Of a DNA stretch of 64,000 nt, positions 34,480 through 47,300 are shown one piece after another; positions within the stretch are counted from its first letter, which is position 1; each line of letters opens with the position of its first letter. The position numbers were made by a program, and so were the translations under genes. The DNA lies in contig NC_079511.1 of the NCBI RefSeq assembly GCF_000801105.2, forward strand, positions 24,366,638-24,430,637, written 5' to 3'. The DNA comes from Raphanus sativus. Lineage: Eukaryota; Streptophyta; Magnoliopsida; Brassicales; Brassicaceae. The notes beneath the pieces were generated by a model. The model did no database searches and was not told where the DNA came from. It saw only the letters and a list, made by a program, of their open reading frames with translations.

Positions 34480-35400
34480 AGAGAGGACGTGTACAATATA
34501 GAGGTCGTGTGCATTGTATTCACATTTGAGGCTATGTACACAAAGAGAGGACGTGTACAATAATCATTCTTATAAGTGAAAGACTTAAGAATTGATGAAT
34601 GGATAGTTTCATAATGAATCCATGGGAAAAAGAAACAAAGTGTTTCCTTAAAGAGAAACCGCCCAAAGAAGATTGTATGATGGCAAAGACTACAAGTCTT
34701 GGTAAAAGCTAAGTGAACTCACGTCTAAAAGTATTCAAATATGATATGTCCATGGGGATAAGTGTTAATCACTCCATGTAACATGGACATACACAATATT
34801 GAAACATCAAAGAGTTCACAAGAACAAAGATAGACTTATCCCATTCAGATTAAACCAAAGATAAAGGAAAACATGTTACTTCAAAACGTCCAAGTGAATA
34901 TAGATTAAAGTGCTCACGTCTCAAAAGGGTTTGATAAACATTATATGATCATGGAGAATGTAGAAAACATCTCATGACTCAATGTAGACGTGAAAATTCA
35001 CAATGAAAGGAAAAGAATAGAAAAGAAGTAAACTAAAGGCAAAGGAAAAGGTCCCTTATAAATCGCCTTAAAGACTACATGTCTTGATATATGCCAATGA
35101 ACTCACGTCCAAGTGCTTCATAAGCATGAAATGTCCATGAGGGTAAGTGTATAGCACTCCATGATACATGGACATACATAAGAATATACGTGGATGAGAA
35201 GTAAAAGAAAGATGTTTCACCATACAGTTGAAACTAAGAGCAAAGAAATGAGTTCCTTTCAAAGCTAAGACTATATGTCTTGATATGTTCACATCCTAAG
35301 CACTCAAAGAGTATGATATGTCCATGGGGGAAGAATAAGAATAAAACACACCTTTTATTCTACATGGACATACACACACAGAAGTGAACATTGATACCCA
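34480..35400 (+). repeat. Diverged repeats with ATGTCCATG / CATGGACAT hairpins
   Basis: Three segments near 34747-34793, 35128-35175 and 35316-35373 each carry ATGTCCATG followed about 25-40 bases later by CATGGACAT, so each can fold into a hairpin. A weaker fourth lies near 34945-34985. They sit in repeats of about 190 bp that also share ACTCACGTC and the phrase CTACATGTCTTG. Nothing coding is recognised here. Confidence 0.55.
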
Positions 35401-35679
35401 TCCCATTAACTGAAACGGGTCAAAGGCCAGACACACCTCATCTTAGCACATAAAGAAGTGCCACTTATAAATTCTATCGCTCCACCACAGAAATATAAGA
35501 TGAGAGGATGGGAATAGATGTTGGATATTATATAAGTTCCCCATGTTTCTAAGTACCTTGAGCCATCCACGGACAAGTTGTTTAAAGGCTAGGTACACGG
35601 ATAGTCACCTCAGTGAATCCGAACATCCAACATTAAAGGGAAGCTGGATAATAGAAAATTATATGGAATCAAAACATCC

Positions 35680-37780
35680 TTATATTGGCAAGATCCTCAG
35701 ACTCTAGAATGAGTTCTAGAAGTCCATAAAGTTTATACAAAAGCTAGCTTAATATAATTGCCAGATTCCTGACCCGAATAGAATGACTAAGTCATTTCTA
35801 CCAGCTATGAATGCACCAAATAAGATTTGATGTTCAAGAGAACACAATCAAGTTGCTACTGAATCTAAACAATTTAGATCAATAAGTTCTAAAGATAAGA
35901 TCCCTCGGATATTAAAGTAAGGTGCAAATCCGTGGATGAGGGACTCCTAGACATAATCAAAATGTACATGTACAAAACTAAAACAGTGATCACGGATGAG
36001 GAAACCATAAGAAATGGTTGTACCTAAGGTACCTAATGATGTTTGGGACGCCAAACTTCAGGGTATTGAAGGACATAATAAAACCTCAATAAGATATGTC
36101 ATGTCTAGGACACAAAGGAACAAACGAGTACTCGAAACTAATGATAAAATATGCGCAATGTAGCACTTGAGATCATGAGATCAATGAGGATCATGAAACC
36201 CACGTCCACATGAATGCATTCAAACATATGAGATTAAGATCAAATAAGAAAGTAGACGTGGAGTTAAGGGAGGATAGGTCCCATAAGTACGGACACCTCT
36301 AGATGCTAAACCAGTTGGACAGAAAACAGTCTTTGTGAAAGAAATTTCTATGGCGAGATACAGTTAATGTAAGGCACGACCATATGCATAATATTAAGCA
36401 TAGTCATGTGCACAAGGATTATCACAAAGACCAGGAATCAATTAAAAGGAGATAAGCTCCTTATGGTGGATGCAACAAACATTGAGATTCCTCGATAAGT
36501 CTGGCACATAAGAAAAACTTATACTTGCGGTTCAAGGATGTAAACCGCCTGATTATATAAGTCCACTGGAAAATATATATATAAGTCTCAGAGGATATAG
36601 AGTTGTCTAATGCAACAAAGTTCTCGAGAACTAGAGTATACAAGAATATTCTAGGAACCTCTGGAGACACTTCCCAAAAGACTATCTAAAGAAAGCATTG
36701 AAATGAATGTTTTGGGAAAGATTAAATTTGGGACAAACAAAGATTGTTTGGGACTACAAAGTGAGTATCTTAAATATACTTAAAGATGAAATCCTTGTGC
36801 ATCAAATAAAGCATAGATTAAAGATGTCAAAACGATAGGTATGAACCATTATGTAAAGCGTATAAGGTTCATTGACCCTAAATGCTTACTATAAAGTCTA
36901 TGGCTCGCCCCACTGTATGGTAACATAGTCCCATAGTCTATATATCTGTACATAGACCCATTTGGTCATAAGGACGACAAGAAAGTTGTGCCTTAGTCCG
37001 GATACAAGCCAATGCAAGACTCATGGTCGAATGGTTTTCACTTGGTCCGAGTACTGACCCATTTTATTCTAAGAAGGAACATGGTCATGAGACCATCTGA
37101 GATAGGTCACGGATTCTTTGATCCTAGATTGGACAGAGACATATTTCCTTGGTCTAGAAAAGACTCAAGGCACATCCGGATGTAAATATTCACAAGTGAA
37201 ACTATAGTTAAGTTTAAACTTAATACTATACATCTAAATAATTTCAAAGTACAGTATGATCATATATGTTGTTAAATGATCAAACCATGAGGCATTGGAA
37301 ATAAAGCCATACATGTCCCTTGCCAAAAGTGCCATTGGCGCCTTGCCTTAATGTGTTTGTTACACACATCCGAACATAAGCATTGAACTAAGCTTATGTT
37401 ATTTCTAAATATAAAGGCAATGAGACAGGATTGAAATATCCTTTTACTAATGTTTGAGATTATTTTATACTAACCAAACCCAAAGATGTGTTTGTTTGGT
37501 TTTGTTTTTGATTATGATACAGGTTATAAATTGGATCCATACATGGATAGTTCTCAAACAAGCAGTATGCACACGTTGGAAAACAAATATGAAGAAGTAA
37601 GAGTCCAACCAAAGACATGTCAACTGGCTTCTTCACCATGTCTACATCAGCACCACGTCCATGAGACCTTCCTATCAGTCCAGGACGTGCACATTACGAA
37701 GACCAGCTCAGAGACTTGGCGTCCATAAAATTCCCACCAGTCTACTCATACGCCAACCTCAGGAGCATATACGGAGGTAC
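35680..37780 (+). pseudogene. Copia Pol remnants
   Basis: Short broken translations follow the order of a Copia polymerase. About 35780-35870 gives MTKSFLPAMNAP. About 36050-36110 gives a TSIRYVMS-like stretch. About 36150-36420 gives an NEDHE stretch and TPLDAKPVGQKTVFVKE. About 36720-36830 resembles the reverse-transcriptase segment LGLQ..LKDGILVHQ. About 37490-37560 gives DTGYKLDPYMDSSQT, an RNase H trace. Stops and shifts are too many to list, and the YVDD region is not visible. Confidence 0.65.
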
Positions 37781-37956
37781 AAATCAGGGGAAGTGATACA
37801 TGTTGTACTCTTTTTCCTTCACCATGGTTTTATCCCACTGGGTTTTCCTGGTAAGGTTTTAATGAGGCAACACCAAGTAATTGGTAAAGTGTATCACGAG
37901 CCCAAAAAGGATTTGGTATCTGGCGAACTCAAGATGGATTCAACATCCAGGGGAAG

Positions 37957-38120
37957 TGTTATGAACCGACTGGTTCAGATGGATGTTTATCCAAAAGATA
38001 CTTACTGGGCTTTGGCCCATTAGTGGTCCATCTTGTAACCGGCCCATTAGGGTTTCAGACATTGTAACTCCTTATATAAGGAGCTCATATTCGACATTAA
38101 TAATATACACATTCACAACA
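37957..38120 (+). repeat. 3' LTR of the third Copia element
   Basis: 164 bp, identical to 32223-32386, followed by target duplication GTTAT. Confidence 0.93.
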
Positions 38121-38125
38121 GTTAT

Positions 38126-38687
38126 AATCAGGGTCGGTCAATAATCAATATTAATATGGATCTTGATAAAAAAATTTAAACTTCAAAATTTTACTTTAAG
38201 AAGGTTTGGGGCATCAGCAGCAATAGAATTTTTCAATAGAATTCTTCCCACATTTTATATTAATATAATCTGTTATATATTTAAAATTTAACTAGAAGTA
38301 AAATACAGTCACTTATAATGTGGCACATGTATCTTGAGTACCTCAAGCACAATACAAAGTCTCTTTATTCAGAGATGATTTCTTATTTTTGCTCCCTCAT
38401 TCTTCATTTTCTATTTTTAATTAATAAAAATACTAGAAATTAAGGAAAATAAACCATCAGTGCACTTGCTCTTAGTAAATTTTTTGATAAATGAGATATT
38501 TAATTAAATATGAACCCAAATTAAGCTACTATACGGTTTAGAGTATTCTTATCAATTTGGAAAATCGAATGTGCATTTTATATCCTCTTTTAATCGTTTT
38601 ATTCGCCTATACATTATTGTTTATCCCAAATGGTAACATAAAAGCTTATCGTTTGCATTGTAATTGTAATTTAATTTAATATTTTTA
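38126..38687. other. Intergenic, AT-rich, no gene recognised
   Basis: Before the third Copia element inserted, this joined the upstream flank of the 889-codon kinase. A MITE-like stretch may exist between about 38200 and 38470, but I could not define its ends. Confidence 0.4.
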
Positions 38688-40309
38688 CTAGATTTTGACC
38701 CGCCCTTGAAAGGGCGGGTATTATTTTCACTTTTATAAAATATATTATTTGTTTGTATTTATTGAATGTATTTATTTTAGTAAAATATTCTTTATAATAA
38801 GTTCGACATATAGAGTCTTTCTCGTAAACTATGTGTTTTTGGCTTTGTTTTATTCCCTCTCTAATAAATATATTTATTTGGCTTGTTACTAAAATAAATA
38901 ATTTTAGAACGCAAATGTATAATACTTTAATATTGATATTTTGTTTAAACAATGTGACATATTTCTATATTAATTAAATTATTGTATTTTAATTTTTTAT
39001 ACAAATAAACATATTTGTGTAGTTTGTTGTTAAAAAAATTGATTTTGAATGCAAGTATACAGTACTTTTATATTAATATTTTGTTATGTGCAGCCATTAT
39101 ATTTTGTTCAAATATAAATCATTTTCAAATACTTTTGTTATTTGAACATTTTTAGTTTCCTATACATTAGAACAAAATTCATACAGACCCGGGGGATTCA
39201 ATTTGAAAATCACACATAAATCTATATCCAAACATGGCCTAATATCAAAACCAAAAAAATCTATACCCGAAAAAATTGACCAGTACCTAAATGGGTACCC
39301 AAATATTTATTTCTAACGGATTCCGTAAACAAATAAAAAATATTTTATGTGTTTGGCTAAATTAAGTGAAATATAAAATTTTATCCAGTAATATTTGTAA
39401 AATATTAATAATGATCAATATATGAATATCGATTTGTTTCAGTAAGTTTTGGAATTGTAATTAATGAATTTTAATTGATTTGAAATGCAGTGGTATAATC
39501 TGTAAATAAAAAAAATACAAAAAGGAAGTACCTAAAAAGAAATATCAAAACCCAAAAATATATACCCGAAAGAAACGACCCGTACCTAAATGGATACATG
39601 AATGTATATGCCTAACTGATTTTGTAAACAAATAGAAAATATTTTTATGTGTTTGGATAAATGAAGTTAAATATAAATTTTTATTTACTAATATTTTTAC
39701 AATATTAATAATGATCAATATATGAATATCGATTTGTTTAGATAATTTTGAAATTTTAATTAATTAATTTAAATTAATTTTAAATGCAATGGTAGAATCT
39801 ATAAATAAAGAAAACACAAAAAAGAAGTACTAAAAAGAAATTTCAAAACCCAAAAAAACTATACCCGAAAGAAACGACTCGTACCTAAATGGGTATCCGA
39901 ATGTTTATGCCTAACTGATTTTGTAAAAAAAAATATATATATTTCTATGTGTTTGGTTAAAATAAGTGAAATATTTTTTTAATAGTAATTTTACATATTA
40001 ATAATGATCAATATATGGAGACATCAATTTGTTTAGATAAGTTTGGAATTATAATTAATTATTTTCAATTGATTTTAAATGTAGTGGTAAAATCTGTAAA
40101 TAAAAAAAATTACAAAAAGGAAATACCTAATTTTTTATTAATGCAATGACTAAATGTGTAAATAAAAAGAAGTAAATATATTGCTATTCCTTTTTCCAAA
40201 CAATTCTCATTTAATATTGTTATCCGTGTTTCCAAACAAACTTCCTTTTTAAACTCTTATCCAAGTATCCAAACACACCGAAATTGTACTTCAGCTTTAA
40301 TAAGATAGA
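38688..40309 (-). mobile_element. Non-autonomous Helitron 2
   Basis: The minus-strand 3' end has the hairpin CCCGCCCTTTCAAGGGCGGG (38700-38719), a spacer and CTAG (38688-38691), with T in the flank. The minus-strand 5' end is TCTATCTTATTA at 40309 down to 40298, with A in the flank. No Rep/helicase is encoded. The interior holds three diverged direct repeats of about 300 bp, marked by AATGATCAATATATG at about 39410, 39710 and 40004, each preceded by CCGAAA-like and TACCTAAATGG segments. Confidence 0.75.
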
Positions 40310-40759
40310 TTATGATACTTTGAATGTTTGTTATGTAGATATTTAATTTACATTTTTTAATCTAACTTTATTTAATTTAAAAATTAGATACATAATTTAC
40401 ATAGACATAAATGAAAACATATTGATATTGGAAGATTACTTAAAATAAATAAAAATCCCTCCAAAAATATGGAAACTAGATATAGAGTTCATAGAATGGT
40501 TTGAAGGTCGTTGATAAAAAAAAAGGAATGGTTTGGATGTCCACTGAAGAGTGAAGATGCATGTAGTGGGGGAAGTGTGAAATATGGGAAAGTGATGCTC
40601 CTACAATAATGGGGAGTGTAAATGATTTGATTTTAAATGATGTAAAAACGAAGAAGTAAAGTTTCCAAAGAAAAACGAAGCAAATGTAAGAAAATAAAAT
40701 AATGTTTTAAATTTGAAGAAAAAATCAATATTCCAAACAAAAGGAGTATGAAGTAGTGG
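40310..40759. other. 3' flank of the IST1-like gene
   Basis: AT-rich sequence downstream of the IST1-like stop codon. It likely contains that gene's 3' UTR. No other gene is seen. Confidence 0.5.
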
Positions 40760-42107
40760 TTAAGAATGCATACGTTGCTGTGTCCTAAGGGCTTTAAACT
40801 GAGCAGCAATTTGGTCGTAATCAGGAAGCTTGGGATGAACATGTTTGGGTAACAATCTATTTCTTACTTTCTTTTCTTCCTCTTCATTCTTCACCCAAAA
40901 CACATTGTATACTATATGATAACAGTTTGATGATGATGATGATCTTCTCCTTGGACGAATTTTTTCTCTCCTCTTATAGTACCTCAAACTTTCCATGTCC
41001 TTAAACCTTCTTGATGATAATGATGATGATGATGATGATGATGAGAGTGATGGTCTCTCTTCTTCACTACTTTCTCTGAATCTGAATACTCTATGATCAT
41101 CTTCTCCAACTTGATCCTCATCTATGTAATCATCCTCCATTGATCTCTCTTCCTTGCTCTTCTCTTCTTCCACATCAGTGAGGCTAAATTTATACACTTC
41201 TGGTGACTGATCATCAGAGCAACTATTTAAATCTGAATCAATTACTTTCGTATCTTCCTCTTCATTTACCTATACACACACAAGTCCATAAGAATTATGA
41301 ATCCAAGAACACACGTAATCTTGATTACATACAACAAGGACAAGTAAAAACAATCACCTGCTTATCAACTTCATGTGTATATTCCAGCCTTAACATTTCT
41401 AAACGTAGACCATATTCTTTTGCTATTTCATCCAACAATGCAGACTTCAAATCCTCTGGCACCGTAGTTACCGACAGTTTCTCTTTGATCTATGTATTCA
41501 GCATAAATTAAAATTATAAAAAGGATTTAAAACATTTGTGAATGAAATGTTTTGTAACCTGGAGGTTCACAAGATGTCCAGGGAAAAGCTGAAGAGCCTT
41601 TGTTACGTAGTTTTGACCGTAACGTTGAACAAAGAGCTCTCTGATGCTAACTAGCTCAGGTAATTCACCACACCTCGAAGAAGCAAATACAAGACTTGAA
41701 ACCGCTTCGTTAATGTCGTCATTAACCAACTCTCTGCAAGTTAATATCTATCGAGTTAGTGTTTTAATTATTGAAATAAGATAATATAAAGGAGGATTAA
41801 CAAACAAGCAAAAAATGATAAATAACCTGCGTTTCCTAATGGAGGAGAAGTGGAGAAGGATAAACTCAGAGAACCGAAGCAACAAATCATAGACTGAAAT
41901 GGAGTTTTGGACAAGGAGTAGCTGTTTGGTCCGAAGGAGAGCTCGTGTGTGATCATTGATGCGGATGAAGAGAGCAATGTCATCACGTAAATGTCTTGAA
42001 ATTGCGTAGTTCTTGTTCTTGAGTAAGCTAAGACGAGACTGAAGCTGCTGCAACAGTTTTTTACATTTGGAAGCTTTCCGCCATCGATGGAACAAGAAAC
42101 CAAACAT
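40760..42107 (-). CDS. IST1-like protein, ESCRT/MVB pathway, 365 aa
   Basis: My four-exon model: 41827-42107, 41559-41733, 41358-41489, 40760-41269. Introns are GT-AG and the 1098 nt close in frame. The start MFGFLFHRWRKASKCKKLLQ is the typical beginning of plant IST1 (regulator of Vps4 activity) proteins. The IST1 domain covers about residues 10-175, with YAISRHLRDDIALFI, VSSLVFASSRCGELPEL and FVQRYGQNYV. The C-terminal half is acidic and serine-rich, including an eight-serine run from a (CAT)n-type microsatellite, and is likely disordered. IST1 proteins bind ESCRT-III and modulate the Vps4 ATPase in cargo sorting at multivesicular endosomes. Its place between two receptor kinases matches Arabidopsis At1g51900 as I recall it. 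No lesion is seen. Confidence 0.92.
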
Positions 42108-44048
42108 GACTAAACTCAGTTCTTGATAGAAAGAGCGTGGGGATTTGTCAACTACTTATGGGAGAGTGGTCATTGACGGTTATTATTTTTGCCTCCCTTT
42201 TTTAACTGCATCATGTTTGTGTTTAGATCAGCTATTGAGCCGGAAAAAGCATGGCCCATGTGAGTTGAAACTGCATCATGTTTGGGTTTAGACTTCATTT
42301 GAAGTCTAATCTCATATCCAATAATTTAATTTTGTATTTGACAAAAATCTCAATTAATTAAAAAGTAGAATTTTGTTGAAGTCTAAGTTTTTTTTTTAAA
42401 GATTAATAGAACTGCATGAAGTCTACACTTCAATTAAATTTGGCTAACATTTTAACCTTTTTATCAAATAGAATTAGCCTATTTTTGTAAAATAGACTTC
42501 ATGCGACTACTAAAAAAATATTGGCAAATATAAAACTCACCAGATGCATAATTCAGATGAAGTCTATTATAAAAACAAGGTCTAATCAAATGCAAAACTA
42601 ACTTTATATACGTATAATTATCAGTAAGTTTACCATATTCTTTTACAAATTAGGTAGATAGCAAATCAAAAATAATTTTTTGATTATTACATAGAATTCA
42701 ATTAAGTTACTGTTAGAAAATATTATTTCTTTAATTTTGATAAGATCGAATGAAAGGATTTTTGATTGAGTAAGTTCAAAAAAAAATAAACTACATTTCT
42801 TAAATTTTCATTTATATAAAAATATATTAATAACTCAAACAAAATTAAATTACCCACAAAAACATCAATCTTTTTTTATGCTTGCAAAATTTGTATGGTT
42901 TACGTGATCAGACTAATAAAATTAAGTTTACATATTCTGTTAGCAAAAATCCAATTAATAATTAATATAATATTTAATAGTTACTACTTAAACTGATATG
43001 ATATGAAAAGTTATGAAAACAATTCTTTTAGAAATATAAAAATACAAAATTGGAACAGTGTGATCTAAAACAGTTGGTTTTTTTCTAATAACTGTGGGGA
43101 TCCAAAAAAACTGTTGGTTAGTTGCCAAACTTATTTTGGCAATTACACTACTGAGTAAGTCTACAGATGAAAATATACACATATCTGACTAATGATAAAA
43201 AAAAAAACTATGTAAATATCAGCCAGACTTTGCAACCGTCCAAACTTTCAATATCATCAAATAAAAGATGGTTTGACATTTCTCATTAAATGAATTACCA
43301 AAATATAAAAGTTGTGCTTGTGAAAATGAACATAGGAGAGTTTTGAGAAGAAAGTGGAGAACAAATAAAAAAAATTAACCGGTGTAGAGTGAAAAGAAAA
43401 TAGAATAAATTCAAAGTTAGAATTTTAAGAATTTTTAAATTGGTTGTTCAGGAGAAATTGATGATAATAACATCATTGTAAATAAGAAATAATGTTTAGG
43501 TAATTTATGGTTTTCACAATTTTGAAAAAAAATTGTATTTTTATAAATATTTGAAAAGAAATAAGAATTATATAGAGAAAATGGTAAAATAGAGTAGACA
43601 AAAAAAAGAGGTTATGTTTATCGTTGGCTTCAAATTTTAGGTTATTCTTCCAAAACTCTCATATGTTACTCAATACAACCTTCAAAATGAGTTGTTGAAC
43701 TAATTCAAATACTTATAACCAAAATCTAAGACCATTTCTAATGTATTTTGCTATTTTCACCTTTAAAATAGGGGAATTTAGAAGAATTCTATAATAGAAG
43801 TAATCTCTAAATATAGAGTACACCATTTCTTCCTTTATAAATACAAGCAAAAATAGAAATTTTATTATAAAATAAGAAATATTGATGAATTGGAACAATT
43901 TAACTTTTAAATGATATTAAAGTTGAAAATAACAATGGGTTGGAATTGATCTAAGTGTAACTAAAATAGAAATCATTCACGCAAAAGATGTTGTTTTTAT
44001 CACCATTTTCCCAATAAACATCTCATCAATATAAAGTATTGTTTCTAG
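42108..44048. other. Intergenic, AT-rich, with possible small transposon remnants
   Basis: Upstream flank of the IST1-like gene. Repeated GAAGTCTA / TAGACTTC blocks between about 42280 and 42580 in both orientations look like a decayed inverted-repeat element. No gene is supported. Confidence 0.45.
43724..43955. repeat. Possible MITE
   Basis: The left edge CTAAGACCATTTCTAATG and the right edge, on the minus strand CTTAGATCAATTCCAACCC, form imperfect inverted repeats. They resemble the ends of MITEs common near Brassica genes. Target duplication and exact ends are uncertain. Confidence 0.35.
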
Positions 44049-44143
44049 TGACCCAACTCCCAAGAAAGTTAACACATGGCTAAAGACTTTTTTTTTTGTT
44101 GACTTTTTTTTGTCATTTGTTAACTTTCTTGGGAGTTGGGTCA
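44049..44143. repeat. Perfect 25-bp inverted repeat, 95-bp foldback
   Basis: The arms 44049-44073 and 44119-44143 are perfectly complementary (starting TGACCCAACTCCCAAG), with a 45-base T-rich loop. It lies about 190 bp past the stop codon of the 854-codon kinase, so it may be transcribed in that gene's 3' region. It could be a tiny MITE or a small-RNA hairpin. No clear target duplication was found. Confidence 0.8.
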
Positions 44144-44332
44144 TTACAGACTAAACTATAAGATCATTACAGAATCAAACATTTTTGTTCGATGCACACA
44201 GAAGGCAATTTTCAATTCCATAAATAACTTAAAACTTCAGTACATTCAACATTCATTGCGTTAATTAAACAGCAAATCCTTTCAACTCACCACGGTTCAG
44301 AACCAGGAGACAAATTAGAGTCAATAAAATTT

Positions 44333-47300
44333 TCATGACTCATCACTTGACTGACTCCCTTGTTTCCTGATAATTTCAGACTCCAAACATTCTTTAAGCT
44401 CCATCACAACGTGAGGCATTGTCGGTCTATAATCGGGGATTGGGTTTACACAAGTCATAGCCAACTCAATAGCCTTCCACACACCGTTTGTATCAAAATC
44501 TCCCATCAGTTTTGGATCAACAATATCCATAATACTTCCTTCAAGGATCATAAATCTAACCCAGCTTGTTATGTGATATCCCTCTCGGGTTCTATCAGTC
44601 ACAGCCTGGTTCGTGATGATCTCTAATAGCACTACCCCGAAGCTGTACACATCACTCGTCTCGCTTAGCAAGTTTGTTATGTAGTACCTGAAAAGAATAT
44701 ATATTTACTGATGTTACATTTCATATTTTATATTACATAGTATAATTTATTTCTTTTGTTACTTACTCAGGATCTAAGTAACCAGGTGTTCCTGCAACTA
44801 CTGTTGATTCATAAGGTTCACCATCAACCGGACAAGATCTAGAAAGCCCAAAATCAGCTAGCTTCGCTTCAAACAGCTCATTCAACAATATGTTACTAGA
44901 TTTCACATCTCTATGGACCATGGGAGGTACACTTCCATTGTGTAGATACTCCAATCCTGTTACAATTAATGGTTTACTATCTAAGTCAGTTATTCATTTT
45001 ATATTTAAAGAATCATAATAGCAAAGACATTTTTGTTTCATCACCTTGTGCAGCTTCCATAGCTATTAGCATTCTGTTCTCCCAAGTTAGAACATGTCCA
45101 CCGTTTTTTCCTGTACCAAATTTCACTTGTTTTTACCATATGAATCACACCAAATGGGAATCTCTTAATGGAAAACTAGATTTTGACCCGCGCTTAGAAA
45201 GCGCGGGTTTGTTTCCGAAATATATATAAGATAATATATATGTTTATGTATAATACTCCCTCTGTTTCATTATAAGTGTCGTTTTAGACTTGTGCACACG
45301 GATTAAGAAAGCATTTAATTTTGCATATTTTCAATATAAAAACATCATTACCGATATAATTCAACCAATAGAAAAATAGAATAGAGAATAAAGTTAATAA
45401 ATTTTGCATTGAAACTCTAAAACGACACTTATTTTGCAACGAAAAAAATTCTCTAAAACGACACTTAATATGAAACGGAGAGAGTATCTAAAACGGAGAA
45501 CTGAATTATACCAAATTAAAAAAGAAAACAAAACTAAATTCATAAATAGCGGAGAAAATATAGCCTTGAAACCGAAATATTGAAACTGAACATAGAACCA
45601 AATGGGTACTTCAATTTTTAAAATACAAATTATATACTTACAAATATTATTTATATCTAATTTCTAAATAACCAAATATCTTAAAAATACTTTATATAAA
45701 CCAAATTACCTAGAAACCAAATTACTATTTTCTCAAAACATTAAAAATTATCTGAATTATCTGATATTTTTATATGAACAACTCGAATTATCCAATATTT
45801 AAAATTAAAACCCCATATTATATGATATTATAAATCCATAATTAACAAAAAATCCTTAATCGCCCAGAATTGAATTAAACCCAATTTTTTTGTTTGCATA
45901 TTAGTCGCTTTGCTACTGAACCGAACCAAAAAATTTAAATAACTAAGCTGAAACCAAAACAAATTTTGTAAATACCTGATATGTTTACACAAAATTCATA
46001 TTTAATAGAAATTCTATTAATTAAAAATTTGATAAAACCAAAAACCCGCTATTAACCCGTGAATCGACGCCGCTTGACCCTGAAAAAAATCCCTAAAAAC
46101 TTATAATATTTTTTATAAATTGATTAAATAGGGAAATGAAAGGTATAACCATAATATATCGTTTAAAATTATAATGGCATATTTTTTTAATATTTCAAAA
46201 AGAATTAAGGTTAGTTATAAAGTGCAAAAGAGAAGATTATAAATCATTTGGATTGGTTTTATGGATACACAACAACATGTGTTTTTGATACTTTATAGTT
46301 ATGATTCAGATGCTTGAGTATTGGGTTTTTGAAATATTTAAAAGGAATATCTTATGTGCATATATATATTTTGAAGTCGTTGTTTAGTTTGTTATAAGAT
46401 ATTTAAATATAGAATATTTGGTTTGTTATAAGTCAAGAGAGATTCATAGTTCAGAGATATTTTGAATCTCAATGGCTGGTTTTATGGAAATAGAAGCATC
46501 AATTTAAAGAAACGATCTAATTCAAAGCTAATCTATGTTTATAACTAAAAATTTATTATATGTGTAATTTATTAAGATGAGAATAGTTATGTTTATTTGC
46601 AGTTATTTTTCAATGTGAGGTCAGACGTTCGTCGCACATCAATTTTTCTTATTGATGTGAAATAGAATGGTAAAATATATCTTGATAGTTTTGTAATTAG
46701 TATATAGTAGATCTATTCATATGCAGGTGACTTTTTAAAAGTAGGAAGAATACATATGCAATAGAGATGTTGGAGCGAGTTTTCAAGAAAAAAGGCAAAT
46801 TATTATCATAAGACGTTGGTCAAAACATGGTTGGCGTAAGTTAAAAAAAAAACATGGTTGGCGTCCATATAATTCATCTTTTGAAAAAAGTTTAAAATGT
46901 AATAGATGAAAATATATTTAAATTTGATAGCAAATGATGATTATTGTTTTAGGAAAGTAGATATTGTCTGATATTCTGTTATTATAGTAGATATTCAAAT
47001 GATTAATATAAATTATTAAATAAGACATATTCAACAATAAATGAAATGGTCTTACAATGATTTATAATGAAAAGGTCTAAACAACCTTTTATAAGTAGAT
47101 TTTTTCAGAATGTTTCTCTTTTAATAGAATAGATGTTTACCTGACAGATTCTCCTTTAAATCTCCATTGGCCATGTACTCATAAATCAGACCCAAGTTAT
47201 CACCATCATCACAGTAACCCACAAGTCCCACCAAATGTCTATGGTGAACTCTTACAAGAAGTTCAACCTAAGGAACATAAGAACGATTAGAAACTTAATA

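Larger units (their letters stand above)
32223..38120 (+). mobile_element. Third Copia element: identical short LTRs, decayed interior
   Basis: The 164-bp LTRs at 32223-32386 and 37957-38120 (TGTTATGAACC...CACAACA) are identical by direct reading. The target duplication GTTAT lies at 32218-32222 and 38121-38125. A purine run CCAGGGGAAG precedes the 3' LTR. The interior has a recognisable Gag remnant at about 33700-34231 and degraded integrase, reverse transcriptase and RNase H traces further on, in order, but full of stops and rearranged. Identical LTRs with a ruined interior suggest the interior decayed before the last transposition, so a non-autonomous lineage was moved by a relative's enzymes. 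Confidence 0.9.

Noticed and set aside
3985..38125. The same 5-bp target duplication GTTAT at two different Copia elements
   Set aside because: Five bases can match by chance in AT-rich DNA, and the two elements are otherwise unrelated in LTR sequence.
41203..41511. 102-codon plus-strand open frame over the IST1-like gene
   Set aside because: Antisense to well-supported exons and introns, with no domain.
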